The notes beneath the pieces are model-generated. The model did not search any database. It worked only from the letters and a program-made list of their open reading frames with translations, and had not been told where the DNA came from. A DNA stretch of 64,000 nucleotides from Clostridium sp. AM34-11AC (lineage in GTDB: Bacteria > Bacillota > Clostridia > Lachnospirales > Lachnospiraceae): contig NZ_QWGL01000001.1 of assembly GCF_003435375.1 (NCBI RefSeq), forward strand, positions 434,001 through 498,000, written 5' to 3'. Shown here piece by piece: positions 25,848 to 33,595 of this stretch. The first letter of the stretch is position 1; each line of letters starts with the position of its first letter. The position numbers and the translations under genes were made by a program.

Positions 25848-26042
25848 AAGCATAACTCCCCTCTTACGGCTGCGGCCCGCGCCTGTCTTATCCGCAGCTC
25901 TTATCCTGCTGCCTTCACTGTATTCGGTATGGTACAGCATGTTCCGTTTGGAACATATCTGCCCTTGTACCGCAGTCCAGCATCAGTAGTCTTATGATAC
26001 CGCCCGGTAAAAGGATTTGCAACCGCGCATTTTGTATGATAT

Positions 26043-26059
26043 CATAAGAAAAACTTATG
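26043..26059. promoter_or_regulatory. Candidate LysR operator
   Basis: CATAAG, five A, CTTATG: a perfect dyad of the LysR type (T-N11-A). An additional CTTATGATAC half-site lies at about 25991-26000 and GTATGAT at 26035-26041. It lies between the divergent NSS transporter and LysR genes. Confidence 0.5.
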
Positions 26060-26126
26060 TTTTACGAAGAGTAACGATCCTTCCCACAGAGTGGGGCGAT
26101 TTATTCCTATTTTTTAGGAGGAGCTT

Positions 26127-27032
26127 ATGAACACAAACCAGCTGCGCTACTTCGTAACCGCCGCTGAATGCCGCAGCTTCACAAAAGCCGCAGATCAGTT
26201 TTATATTACCCAGACTGCCATCACCCAGCAGATTCACGCGTTAGAAGACAGCCTCGGCGTCCCGCTCTTTGACCGGTCGAGTCGCCCGATCTCCCTGACT
26301 CCGGCCGGAAGCGCATTTTTAAGTGATGCAAGGTCGATCCTCGGCCGCATTGATCAGGCGGTAAACCGGATTCAGGAGGTTTCAACCGGTATGGTAGGAA
26401 CCCTGCGGATCGGATATACAAAAGGTTTTGAGCGAAGCAATTTTTCCAACTCCCTGCGTTTCTTCCATAATAAATATCCAAATATTCTTGTCTCCTGTTA
26501 CAGACGGAACACCGATCTTCTCGCCGCAGGGCTATTGAAGGACGAATATGATATTATTTTTACCTGGGACAGCACGGAGCTTGTGAAAAACGAGTCCATT
26601 GAATACCGGCTCATTGAACGCAGTCCTCTGATGGTCGCTGTTTACAGCAATCATCCACTTTCCAGACGGGAATCCCTTCAGCGGTCAGAGCTCCACGGCG
26701 AACGCCTGCTGTTCATGACCCCGTCCAGCACCGGGGATTCCGTCAGTGACCTCCGCTTCTACGAGATGTATGAACAGGCCGGATATCATCCGGACATCTT
26801 CTTCCGTTCCAACGATGTGGAGAGTATTCTCATGATGGTATCCATCGAGGAAGGGATCTCCATTATTCCCTCCTATGTAACGCATAAGCTGACAAATGCG
26901 GAAAACCTTGTGTTTATCCCGCTGATCGGCGAAGAGGAGGTCGTTGAGATCATTGCGGCGTGGAAAAGATCCTCCGGGAATCTGGCGCTGCAGCAGTTTT
27001 TGGGGCATTATCCATTGTTGAAGTCGGAGTAA
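26127..27032 (+). CDS. LysR-family transcriptional regulator
   Basis: 301 residues. The N-terminal winged helix (MNTNQLRYFVTAAECRSFTK, QTAITQQIHALEDSLGVPLF) is followed by a linker helix and a periplasmic-binding-protein-like effector domain (about 90-295). AGGAGGAG precedes the ATG. The length and layout are standard. It is divergent from the NSS transporter, and a dyad with the LysR spacing lies in the 279-base gap, so it probably controls that transporter and itself in response to the transported amino acid or a product; this is inferred from arrangement. Confidence 0.93.
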   Translation: MNTNQLRYFVTAAECRSFTKAADQFYITQTAITQQIHALEDSLGVPLFDRSSRPISLTPAGSAFLSDARSILGRIDQAVNRIQEVSTGMVGTLRIGYTKGFERSNFSNSLRFFHNKYPNILVSCYRRNTDLLAAGLLKDEYDIIFTWDSTELVKNESIEYRLIERSPLMVAVYSNHPLSRRESLQRSELHGERLLFMTPSSTGDSVSDLRFYEMYEQAGYHPDIFFRSNDVESILMMVSIEEGISIIPSYVTHKLTNAENLVFIPLIGEEEVVEIIAAWKRSSGNLALQQFLGHYPLLKSE

Positions 27033-27179
27033 TATTGCGTTTCTACTATATTTATGATATTTTAAATATGTTTTTATTTACGAACCGGTACATCCAGCTC
27101 ATTTTCCATCAACCGATGCAAGATAGAAAACGCAGAATATTTTCGCCTGAATACGCAGGCCTTTCGAGAGGAACCAGAC

Positions 27180-27683
27180 ATGACACCAGAACATCCAATT
27201 ATTTTATGCGGCTTCACAAGCAGCGGAAAGACCACTATCGGAAAACTTCTCTCCGAACAGCTCGGTCTCCCGTTTTACGATACGGATCAGATGCTGATCG
27301 AACATTACAAGATGACGATCCCGGAGATCTTCGCAGAAGGCGGGGAGTCTTTGTTCCGGGACTATGAACATGAGATCGCCCGTCAGGTATGCGGCCTCGG
27401 CCCGTCCGTGGTCTCCACCGGAGGCGGAATGCTGACCTTTGACCGGAACGGGGAGATCCTCGAAAAGAGCGGCACGATCTTCTATATCGACCGCCCGTTC
27501 GAGGACTGCTACCGGAACCTTGCGTTACACCCGGAACGACCGTTATTTAAGAATCACACAAAAGAGGAAATCGAGAATACCTATCTCATGCGACGCGGGT
27601 TATATAAGAAATATGCAAAGTACGATATCCCGAATACTGGGGGGCCGCAGGATGCGGCGGCGAAGATCTGTGCGCTTTTATAG
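27180..27683 (+). CDS. aroK: Shikimate kinase
   Basis: 167 residues, NMP-kinase fold. It phosphorylates shikimate at O3 with ATP in the route to aromatic amino acids. Walker A is GFTSSGKTTIG, followed by the shikimate-binding Asp region (FYDTDQMLIE), Arg in SLFRDYEHE, GGG in VVSTGGGM, and the lid Arg in HPERPLF. GAGAGGA lies 8 bases before the ATG. It stands alone with its own terminator, outside any aro cluster, which is frequent in Clostridia. An AroL-like kinase of unknown substrate is the only serious alternative. Confidence 0.88.
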   Translation: MTPEHPIILCGFTSSGKTTIGKLLSEQLGLPFYDTDQMLIEHYKMTIPEIFAEGGESLFRDYEHEIARQVCGLGPSVVSTGGGMLTFDRNGEILEKSGTIFYIDRPFEDCYRNLALHPERPLFKNHTKEEIENTYLMRRGLYKKYAKYDIPNTGGPQDAAAKICALL

Positions 27684-27697
27684 TTGCCTCCGAACTC

Positions 27698-27766
27698 AAA
27701 AACCAGCCACACGTTTTCCATTACGCTTTCCGCTCTAATGGATCCCATGTGACTGGTTTTTGTTTT
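27698..27766. terminator. Bidirectional terminator between aroK and the DUF951 gene
   Basis: AAAAACCAGCCACA pairs with TGTGACTGGTTTTT (one mismatch), with an inner CCATTA/TAATGG stem; T-runs lie on both strands. It serves the convergent genes. Confidence 0.85.
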
Positions 27767-27777
27767 TCAAGTTTCCT

Positions 27778-27975
27778 TTATTTTACTTCCGTCCCATCCG
27801 GTTTCCTGAGTCCTCTGGTATTCTTCTCCACCAGCCGTCTCGTCACCATGACCATATGGCCGCAGCCCATGCATTTTAAGCGGAAGTCCGCGCCCACGCG
27901 CAGGATTTCCCATTCCTGACTGCCGCAGGGATGCGGTTTCTTTAATTTTACGATATCGCCTACTTCATATACCAT
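27778..27975 (-). CDS. DUF951 (YyzM-like) small protein
   Basis: 65 residues, a small beta-rich domain of Firmicutes. The signature is complete: VGDIVKLKKPHPCGSQEWEI, GADFRLKCMGCGHMVMV and a basic tail. Cysteines in HPCGS and CMGCGH suggest a zinc or structural site. Members are often next to mechanosensitive-channel, ParB or ribosome-associated genes; here it stands beside aroK. GGAG precedes the ATG. The biochemical function is not known. Confidence 0.9.
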   Translation of the reverse strand: MVYEVGDIVKLKKPHPCGSQEWEILRVGADFRLKCMGCGHMVMVTRRLVEKNTRGLRKPDGTEVK

Positions 27976-28084
27976 TCTCTATGTCTCCTGTTGCCTGAAA
28001 CCTGTCTTCTCAAACGATCTTTTATTTCTTACAAATTTTCACGCTTCATACGTTTTCTGCGTGTTGATCCTGTTCTAAGTTCTT

Positions 28085-29074
28085 TTATGCCAGAATCTCG
28101 TCGATCCTTTTCAGCTCATTCTCCGAAAATCCCGTGCACTCAAGCGCCACAAGACTGTTATCCAGCTGCGAAACCCTGCTGGCGCCCACCAGGACCGTTG
28201 TCACCTCCGGGCGGCGTAAGATCCAGGCGATAGCCATCTGCGCCAGCGTCTGTCCACGTTCTTCCGCAAATTGGTTTAATTGTTTGATTTTTTCTAATTG
28301 TTCATCAGAAAGATACCGCTGTGCCACCGTCGTTCCCTCACGGGATGCGCGGGAACCTGCCGGAATCCCCTTCAGGTATTTATCTGTCAGTGCGCCCTGA
28401 GCGAGCGGGGAAAAGCAGATACAGCCCACTCCGTTTTCATCAAGCGCGGAGAGAAGTCCGTCTTCCACCCAACGCTCCAGCATATTATAGCGCGGCTGGT
28501 GGATCAGGCACGGCGTTCCGTTTTCCTTTAGGATCTTTACTGCTTTTCTCGTCTCTTCCTCTTTATAATTGGAAAGTCCGACATAAAGCGCTTTTCCGCT
28601 GCGGACGATATCGCTCAGTGCTCCCATCGTCTCCTCGATCGGCGTCTCCGGGTCCGGTCTGTGGTGGTAGAAAATATCCACGTAATCCAGTCCCAAGCGC
28701 TTCAAACTCTGGTCGAGGCTCGCCATCAAATACTTTCTGGAACCCCAGTTTCCGTAAGGTCCCGGCCACATATCATATCCGGCTTTTGTGGAGATCACAA
28801 GCTCATCCCGGTATGTACCAAGGCAGTCCTTTAATGCCTGTCCGAAATTTTTCTCCGCAAGGCCGTTTGCCGGATGTCCGTAGTTGTTCGCAAGATCAAA
28901 GTGTGTGATCCCGTGGTCGAATGCATGGCACAGGATCTCCTCCTGATCTGTAATCGTCTTTTCCAGTCCGAAATTCTGCCATAATCCCAGCGCGACCCGC
29001 GGAAGCTTTAAACCGCTTCTTCCACAGCGTTTATACTCCATAGTCTCATAACGATTCTCTGCTGCCTGATACAT
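28085..29074 (-). CDS. Aldo/keto reductase (YghZ / glyceraldehyde-3-phosphate reductase-like)
   Basis: 329 residues, (beta/alpha)8 NADPH-dependent reductase. The catalytic tetrad is visible: Asp and Tyr in FDLANNYG, Lys in STKAGYDM, His in FYHHRPDP. The segments GYDMWPGPYGNWGSRKYLM and HRPDPETPIEETM match the YghZ/AKR14 branch, which reduces methylglyoxal and L-glyceraldehyde 3-phosphate. The ATG at 29074 has GGGAGG 8 bases upstream and suits the family N-terminus; the frame is open 41 codons further without support. It lies just downstream of the sirtuin gene on the same strand. Confidence 0.88.
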   Translation of the reverse strand: MYQAAENRYETMEYKRCGRSGLKLPRVALGLWQNFGLEKTITDQEEILCHAFDHGITHFDLANNYGHPANGLAEKNFGQALKDCLGTYRDELVISTKAGYDMWPGPYGNWGSRKYLMASLDQSLKRLGLDYVDIFYHHRPDPETPIEETMGALSDIVRSGKALYVGLSNYKEEETRKAVKILKENGTPCLIHQPRYNMLERWVEDGLLSALDENGVGCICFSPLAQGALTDKYLKGIPAGSRASREGTTVAQRYLSDEQLEKIKQLNQFAEERGQTLAQMAIAWILRRPEVTTVLVGASRVSQLDNSLVALECTGFSENELKRIDEILA

Positions 29075-29165
29075 AGTTTCTGCCTCCCATATTTCCGCCT
29101 GTTGCAGTATTCCGCATTTATCCCGGCATAGTCCGCTATTTCCAGCCCTGATATTCTTTCCGGAA

Positions 29166-29888
29166 TCACACTCCGACTGCGTCCCCAAGCACTTCACCGA
29201 TCGGCCCGCTGATCACGAGATCCGCGCGGTTATCCATCGGTGTCACGGATTTATTGATGAGGACCAACTTATGTCCCCGGTAATAATCGATGAGCCCCGC
29301 TGCAGGATATACCGTGAGGGACGTCCCTCCGATGATCAGCACATCCGCATTCGCGATATATTTCACGGATTTTTCGATGGTCTCCTGATCCAGACCTTCC
29401 TCATAGAGGACTACATCCGGCTTGATCGTTCCGCCGCAGGTACATTTCGGGACTCCCGTAGAATTTAAGATCGCATCCAGCCCATAGAACTTTCCGCAGC
29501 GCGTACAGTAATTCCGAAGGACAGAACCGTGGAGCTCCAAAACCTCCCTGCTGCCCGCTTTCTGATGCAGTCCGTCGATATTCTGTGTTACGACCGCCTT
29601 TAATTTTCCCATTTTCTCTAACCTTGCAAGTGCCTTATGAGCTCTGTTCGGCTCCGCATTCGGAAACAGCATCTTGTTCCGGTAGAATCGGTAAAATTCC
29701 TCCGGCTTTCTCATATAGAAGGAATGGCTTAAGATCGTCTCCGGCGGATAATCATACTGCTGGTTGTACAGTCCGTCCGTACTCCTGAAATCCGGAATAT
29801 GGCTCTCCGTGGACACGCCGGCACCGCCGAAAAATACGATATTGCTGCTCTCATCCAGCCACTTTTTTAATGTTTCCCGCTCTGTCAT
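29166..29888 (-). CDS. Sir2-family NAD-dependent protein deacylase
   Basis: 240 residues. Sirtuins remove acetyl or longer acyl groups from lysines using NAD. Motifs in order: FFGGAGVSTESHIPDFRS (NAD loop), VTQNIDGLHQKAG, catalytic His in ELHGS, zinc cysteines in CTRCG and CTCGG, then GGTSLTVYPAAG and LVLINKS. The AGTESGIPDFR-type signature and the spacing between zinc pairs are normal. The ATG at 29888 is preceded by AAGGAGAG; the frame is open to 29963 but enters a hairpin repeat. It is followed by the aldo/keto reductase. Confidence 0.93.
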   Translation of the reverse strand: MTERETLKKWLDESSNIVFFGGAGVSTESHIPDFRSTDGLYNQQYDYPPETILSHSFYMRKPEEFYRFYRNKMLFPNAEPNRAHKALARLEKMGKLKAVVTQNIDGLHQKAGSREVLELHGSVLRNYCTRCGKFYGLDAILNSTGVPKCTCGGTIKPDVVLYEEGLDQETIEKSVKYIANADVLIIGGTSLTVYPAAGLIDYYRGHKLVLINKSVTPMDNRADLVISGPIGEVLGDAVGV

Positions 29889-29930
29889 GACAGATCTCTC
29901 CTTTCTGTATTCAAGAACGTCTCGGCATTC

Positions 29931-29966
29931 TTGCTGCTCGCCACCTAAAGAGGTGGGAGTCATCTC
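29931..29966 (+). repeat. Partial copy of the GGTGGGAGTC palindromic element
   Basis: Contains TTGCTGCTCGCCACCTAAAG and AGGTGGGAGTCATCTCAT, matching the inner half of the elements at 44245-44337 and 45544-45638. The hairpin CCACCT/AGGTGG with an AAAG loop is intact; the outer half is missing. Confidence 0.6.
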
Positions 29967-30034
29967 ATATCTGATATCATGCGCTTTTCTGCTTTGCTGT
30001 CAGCGGATCATGCACCGTTTGACCCTGATATCAT

Positions 30035-31060
30035 TTACACAACTTCATCTAAGAACACTCCGCGAAACGGCTCAATATACTCCCCATACGGAATCTTCGC
30101 CACCTGCGCCGGTGTCCGGTACCCGAACAGCCACTCGGTAAGCTCCGAGATCGTCAGGACCTCCATTTTCCCCTTTGCGATAAACCGGGATTCCTGGATC
30201 ATCCTCGAGCCTTCCTTTGTCAGTTGCCACAGCCATGCACCCTGATTCTGCGGTACGAAGAGATCGTTGATCCCGATCTCCACCGTCACTTCATCCTGCG
30301 GACAGTTCTCCGCCAGCCGGATCGTCTTTACGAACTCCGGCATGCAGACGATACGCGCCATGATCGCCGGCTTCCGTCCCGCCTCGCTCCGGTAATGTTC
30401 TCCGGTGTAGAGATAACGCATCTCCCGTTCCTTTAAGCCCCACTCACTCTGCATTCCGATAAACCAGTCATCGTCATAGAGCAGTGTGCAGGTTCCATTT
30501 TCGCTGGCAAGCTCCTTCTCCATCCGCTGTAAATATGCCTCATCACGGATCGCGAAAACCTCATATTGTCTCTTTAACCAGGCAGTCTGCCACTCCGCCA
30601 GATCTGCGCCCAGCGTCTTCAGGTTACAGGGCTCTCTGTGGATATGGGGATTATATTTGAGAACCCAGCGCGGCTGATCATAAATATACCGGAAATCGTA
30701 GGGACGGTACAGGGACTCCCTTGCGGGCATCAGAAACGTAAACGGCATCTGCTCTTCCTGCATATCCCGCAGCATGGCTAATATGAGACTTCTCATGTAT
30801 CCCTTGTGGCGCTCGGCAACCAGGGTGGAAACGCCGACGATATAATCGCATACGGCCTCACTTCCCCGCATATAGATCTTATAGGGATTCCGGTGGATCA
30901 TGGACACGATCTCGCCATTCTCCTCCCGGACAAGTACCTTGTTGTCCTTCATTTTTTCCTTGAAATAATAATCGCAAAATTCCGTGGAATCTTCCGGGAA
31001 CGCCTCTCTCCAGAGATCCAGGCATCTTCCCTTTTCTTCTGTCTCCAAATACCGTATCAT
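30035..31060 (-). CDS. GNAT-family acetyltransferase (Eis-like layout)
   Basis: 341 residues. Residues 1-130 are a GNAT fold with the acetyl-CoA loop around VGVSTLVAERHKGYMRSLI (R/Q-x-x-G-x-G/A variant). A second half (about 135-341) resembles the tandem GNAT plus sterol-carrier-like C-terminal region of Eis-type enhanced-survival proteins (MARIVCMPEFVKTI… VTVEIGINDLFVPQNQG). Such proteins acetylate amines, including some antibiotics, but the substrate is unknown here. It starts 3 bases after the DUF2156 gene stop, so the two are translationally coupled. Confidence 0.8.
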   Translation of the reverse strand: MIRYLETEEKGRCLDLWREAFPEDSTEFCDYYFKEKMKDNKVLVREENGEIVSMIHRNPYKIYMRGSEAVCDYIVGVSTLVAERHKGYMRSLILAMLRDMQEEQMPFTFLMPARESLYRPYDFRYIYDQPRWVLKYNPHIHREPCNLKTLGADLAEWQTAWLKRQYEVFAIRDEAYLQRMEKELASENGTCTLLYDDDWFIGMQSEWGLKEREMRYLYTGEHYRSEAGRKPAIMARIVCMPEFVKTIRLAENCPQDEVTVEIGINDLFVPQNQGAWLWQLTKEGSRMIQESRFIAKGKMEVLTISELTEWLFGYRTPAQVAKIPYGEYIEPFRGVFLDEVV

Positions 31061-31063
31061 ACT

Positions 31064-31993
31064 TTACTCCGCGCTCTGTGCCTCAAAATCTAACTGTTTA
31101 ATCCGATACTTTCTTGCGAAATCCATCGGCGCATAGGACATCTTTGCCTGACGAAGTCCCGGGAGTCCCATATCATCCTCACGGTTTACGATCTCCGCCT
31201 CCGGGAATTCATGGATCAGGAACTGTTGGTTGATCATCTGGTAAAGGCCTCGCATTTCCGGGTTCGCCTTTTCGATGTGGATGATCGCCATCTTTTCCTT
31301 ATTATTATAGCTTCCGATGGAGAACGCCTCCAACCGGTCATCCACATAGATCCCTCCCATGCGGACTGACAGCATCGAGCAGTTCCTTAAGATCTCGTGG
31401 ATTCCTTCCACTTCATAATCCAAGTGTCCCTCGACCTCCTGGCCTTTTCCCTCTCTCCATTGATCCAGAAACTTCCAGATCTCGCAGCCGTCCGAACAGC
31501 AGAGCGTCCGGTACTCATATCTTCCATCATATGCTTTCTTAAATGCGTTCAGGTTGTTTTTCTTCTTATGAAGTGCTTTTCCGGACAATGTCTTCAACGC
31601 CTCCGCACTGTAAAGGTAGTCCTTTGCATCCGGAAGCTCCGTTACGGAGTAGCGGTCCGCCGGAAGCTTTAAATAATCCACCGCCTCCTGGTCCGCCAGG
31701 TAGATCTCAAGCGGCAGATGAAGATTCTCGTTGAAATATTGTTCGATCTCTTTAAAGTAGTGGGGCATATCCTCGATGGCGCACACAGGAAGAGATGCGT
31801 ACATCTTTCCTAAAATCTTCATAATCCAGAGAACTGCCTTGCCATCTCTCTCGCAGAAGTGGACATGATAATAATCCGCCCAGAGAAAATTGTCAAGCAT
31901 CACACTGTCACATGTATTGTCGTGGCGTCTTCCATAATACTTACTGAGTTCCGCAAAATTCTCGGCGCCCAGCTTCTGAAACTGTATATCCAT
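31064..31993 (-). CDS. DUF2156 protein (phosphatidylglycerol-lysyltransferase C-terminal-like)
   Basis: 309 residues, soluble, double-GNAT fold related to the aminoacyl-transfer domain of MprF and to FemX-type enzymes. The typical core is present: SGKALHKKKNNLNAFKKAY, VDDRLEAFSIGSYNN, AIIHIEKANPEMRGLYQMIN and a final YIVNREDDMG-like segment (AEIVNREDDMGLPGLRQAK). It lacks the membrane domain of MprF, so lipid aminoacylation is doubtful; transfer to peptides or small molecules is possible. It forms a two-gene operon with the Eis-like gene and is divergent from the KDPG aldolase gene. Confidence 0.85.
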   Translation of the reverse strand: MDIQFQKLGAENFAELSKYYGRRHDNTCDSVMLDNFLWADYYHVHFCERDGKAVLWIMKILGKMYASLPVCAIEDMPHYFKEIEQYFNENLHLPLEIYLADQEAVDYLKLPADRYSVTELPDAKDYLYSAEALKTLSGKALHKKKNNLNAFKKAYDGRYEYRTLCCSDGCEIWKFLDQWREGKGQEVEGHLDYEVEGIHEILRNCSMLSVRMGGIYVDDRLEAFSIGSYNNKEKMAIIHIEKANPEMRGLYQMINQQFLIHEFPEAEIVNREDDMGLPGLRQAKMSYAPMDFARKYRIKQLDFEAQSAE

Positions 31994-32188
31994 ATAATTG
32001 TTTTTTCCTTTCTAACTGCCGCTCATCTCCGGCAGCCGTTCCCGGTCTTTCACAGGAAATATTTTCTGCTCTTATGGTTCCCTTGTTTTTTACTTTTTAT
32101 AGTTTACCACACTTCCATAATAAAATGAAGCGATTTGTTTTTCGGCAGTTTTACTCAGAAAATCCAGTAAAATTAGGCTTTTTCGCTA

Positions 32189-32216
32189 TTGACAATTCGA
32201 ATCTCATGAGTATAAT
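32189..32216 (+). promoter_or_regulatory. Strong promoter for the KDPG aldolase gene
   Basis: TTGACA (32189-32194), 16 bases, TATAAT (32211-32216). A roughly 125-base leader follows, with a small AATGCG/CGCATT hairpin at about 32235-32260. The rest of 31994-32188 shows nothing else clear. Confidence 0.85.
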
Positions 32217-32348
32217 CTAATTTAGATGATACCGCAATGCGAAACTTAGTTCCGCATTATGAAACCAGGTATTAAAACTCAATATGACTTGATTATTGAC
32301 TAAAACTGAATTTCCTAAATTTATAAAGCAAAAAAGGAGACAGGAATC

Positions 32349-33308
32349 ATGAACGAAGTTTTAGAGAAGATCCAGAAAATTGGTATTGTTCCAGTTGTTG
32401 TACTTGACGATGCAAAGGATGCAGCACCGCTTGCAAAGGCACTTTGCGAGGGCGGTCTTCCGTGCGCTGAGGTTACATTCCGTACAGCTGCAGCAGAAGA
32501 GTCCATCCGTATTATGGCAAAAGAATTCCCGGAGATGTTAGTTGGCGCAGGTACTGTTCTTACAACTGAGCAGGTTGACCGTGCAGTAAACGCAGGCGCA
32601 AAATTCATCGTAAGCCCGGGCTTAAACCCGACCGTTGTTAAATACTGTGTAGATAAGGGAATTCCGGTAACTCCGGGTACTTCCAATCCGAGCGATGTTG
32701 AGATGGCGATCTCCCTTGGCCTTGATGTTGTTAAATTCTTCCCGGCTGAGCAGGCTGGCGGAATCAACATGATCAAAGCTATGGCAGCTCCGTACACACA
32801 GATGAAGTTCATGCCGACGGGCGGAATCAACGCTAAGAACATCAACTCCTACCTTGCATTTGACAAGATCCTTGCTTGCGGCGGAAGCTGGATGGTTAAG
32901 AAAGACCTCGTAGCTGCCGGTGAGTTCGATAAGATCCGCGACCTCACAAAGGAAGCTGTTCAGACAATGCTCGGTTTTGAGCTTGCTCATATCGGAATCA
33001 ACTGCGACAGCGAGACAGAAGCTGAAAAAACTGCTGACGCATTCGACGGTCTGTTCGGATTCACAAAGAAAGTCGGCAACAGCTCCGTATTCGCAGGAAC
33101 CGCTGTTGAGGCTATGAAGTCCAAGGGACTTGGCTCCAAGGGTCATATCGCCGTTGCTACAAACTCTGTAGTAAGAGCTAAAAACTACCTTGAGATGATG
33201 GGCTACAAGTTCAACGAAGAGTCCGCTAAGTTCAAAGGCGACAAGATGACAGCAATCTATCTCGCAGATGAGATCGGCGGCTTCGCAGTACACCTTGTAC
33301 AGAAATAA
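32349..33308 (+). CDS. eda: KDPG/KHG aldolase fused to a C-terminal VOC-like domain
   Basis: 319 residues. Residues 1-205 form the class I aldolase that splits 2-keto-3-deoxy-6-phosphogluconate into pyruvate and glyceraldehyde 3-phosphate: catalytic Glu in EVTFRTAAAEE, VGAGTVLT, Schiff-base Lys in LDVVKFFPAE, and GGINAKNINSYL. Residues about 212-319 (ELAHIGINCDSETEAEK… FAVHLVQK) look like a vicinal-oxygen-chelate/glyoxalase fold. The aldolase alone is usually 205-215 residues, so this is a natural fusion, seen in other Lachnospiraceae as I recall. GGAG precedes the ATG. The KDG kinase gene follows after a repeat array; the pair processes hexuronate or aldonate catabolites. Confidence 0.9.
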   Translation: MNEVLEKIQKIGIVPVVVLDDAKDAAPLAKALCEGGLPCAEVTFRTAAAEESIRIMAKEFPEMLVGAGTVLTTEQVDRAVNAGAKFIVSPGLNPTVVKYCVDKGIPVTPGTSNPSDVEMAISLGLDVVKFFPAEQAGGINMIKAMAAPYTQMKFMPTGGINAKNINSYLAFDKILACGGSWMVKKDLVAAGEFDKIRDLTKEAVQTMLGFELAHIGINCDSETEAEKTADAFDGLFGFTKKVGNSSVFAGTAVEAMKSKGLGSKGHIAVATNSVVRAKNYLEMMGYKFNEESAKFKGDKMTAIYLADEIGGFAVHLVQK

Positions 33309-33336
33309 GTAAAAATTTCGGGACCGAAATTTTTAC
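33309..33336 (+). repeat. Hairpin directly after the aldolase stop
   Basis: GTAAAAATTTCGG (33309-33321) and CCGAAATTTTTAC (33324-33336) are perfect inverted copies with a two-base gap. It may be a processing or partial termination structure at the start of the repeat array. Confidence 0.7.
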
Positions 33337-33547
33337 GCTGTGCAAACGAAACGAAGTGGAGTTCGCACTTCCCGTCACGCTACGCAAACGTAGCGCAGCG
33401 GAGTTCGCGGTTCCCGTTACGCTGTGCAAACGAAACGAAGTGGAGTTCGCACTTCCCGTTTACGCTACGCAAACGTAGCGCAGCGGAGTTCGCGGTTCCC
33501 GTCGCGCTGTGCAAACGAAACAAAGTGAAGTTCGCACTTCCCGTCAC
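33337..33547 (+). repeat. Five-unit alternating 42-bp tandem repeat between eda and kdgK
   Basis: Units begin at 33337 (A), 33379 (B), 33421 (A, 43 bp), 33464 (B) and 33506 (A). A units read GCTGTGCAAACGAAACGAAG…; B units read GCTACGCAAACGTAGCGCAG…. All continue with (G)GAGTTCGC.. TTCCCGT. B units contain the perfect hairpin GCTACG/CGTAGC. A sixth unit breaks off after GCTAC. The array sits in the intercistronic region of one operon. Confidence 0.9.
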
Positions 33548-33595
33548 GCTACATTATCTGATCATAAATTATATTAAAATTTAAGGAGAATCCTC

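Noticed and set aside
32622..33293. 223-codon minus-strand frame opposite the KDPG aldolase
   Set aside because: It lies antisense to a well-supported, strongly codon-biased gene; long shadow frames are expected there.
33232..33429. Minus-strand frame with repetitive protein (HSVTG/SANS repeats)
   Set aside because: It is a translation of the DNA tandem repeat and of the end of the aldolase gene in antisense; no ribosome site and no independent support.
33337..33547. Regular repeats that could suggest a CRISPR array
   Set aside because: The units are contiguous and alternate between two near-identical sequences; there are no unique spacers and no cas genes.
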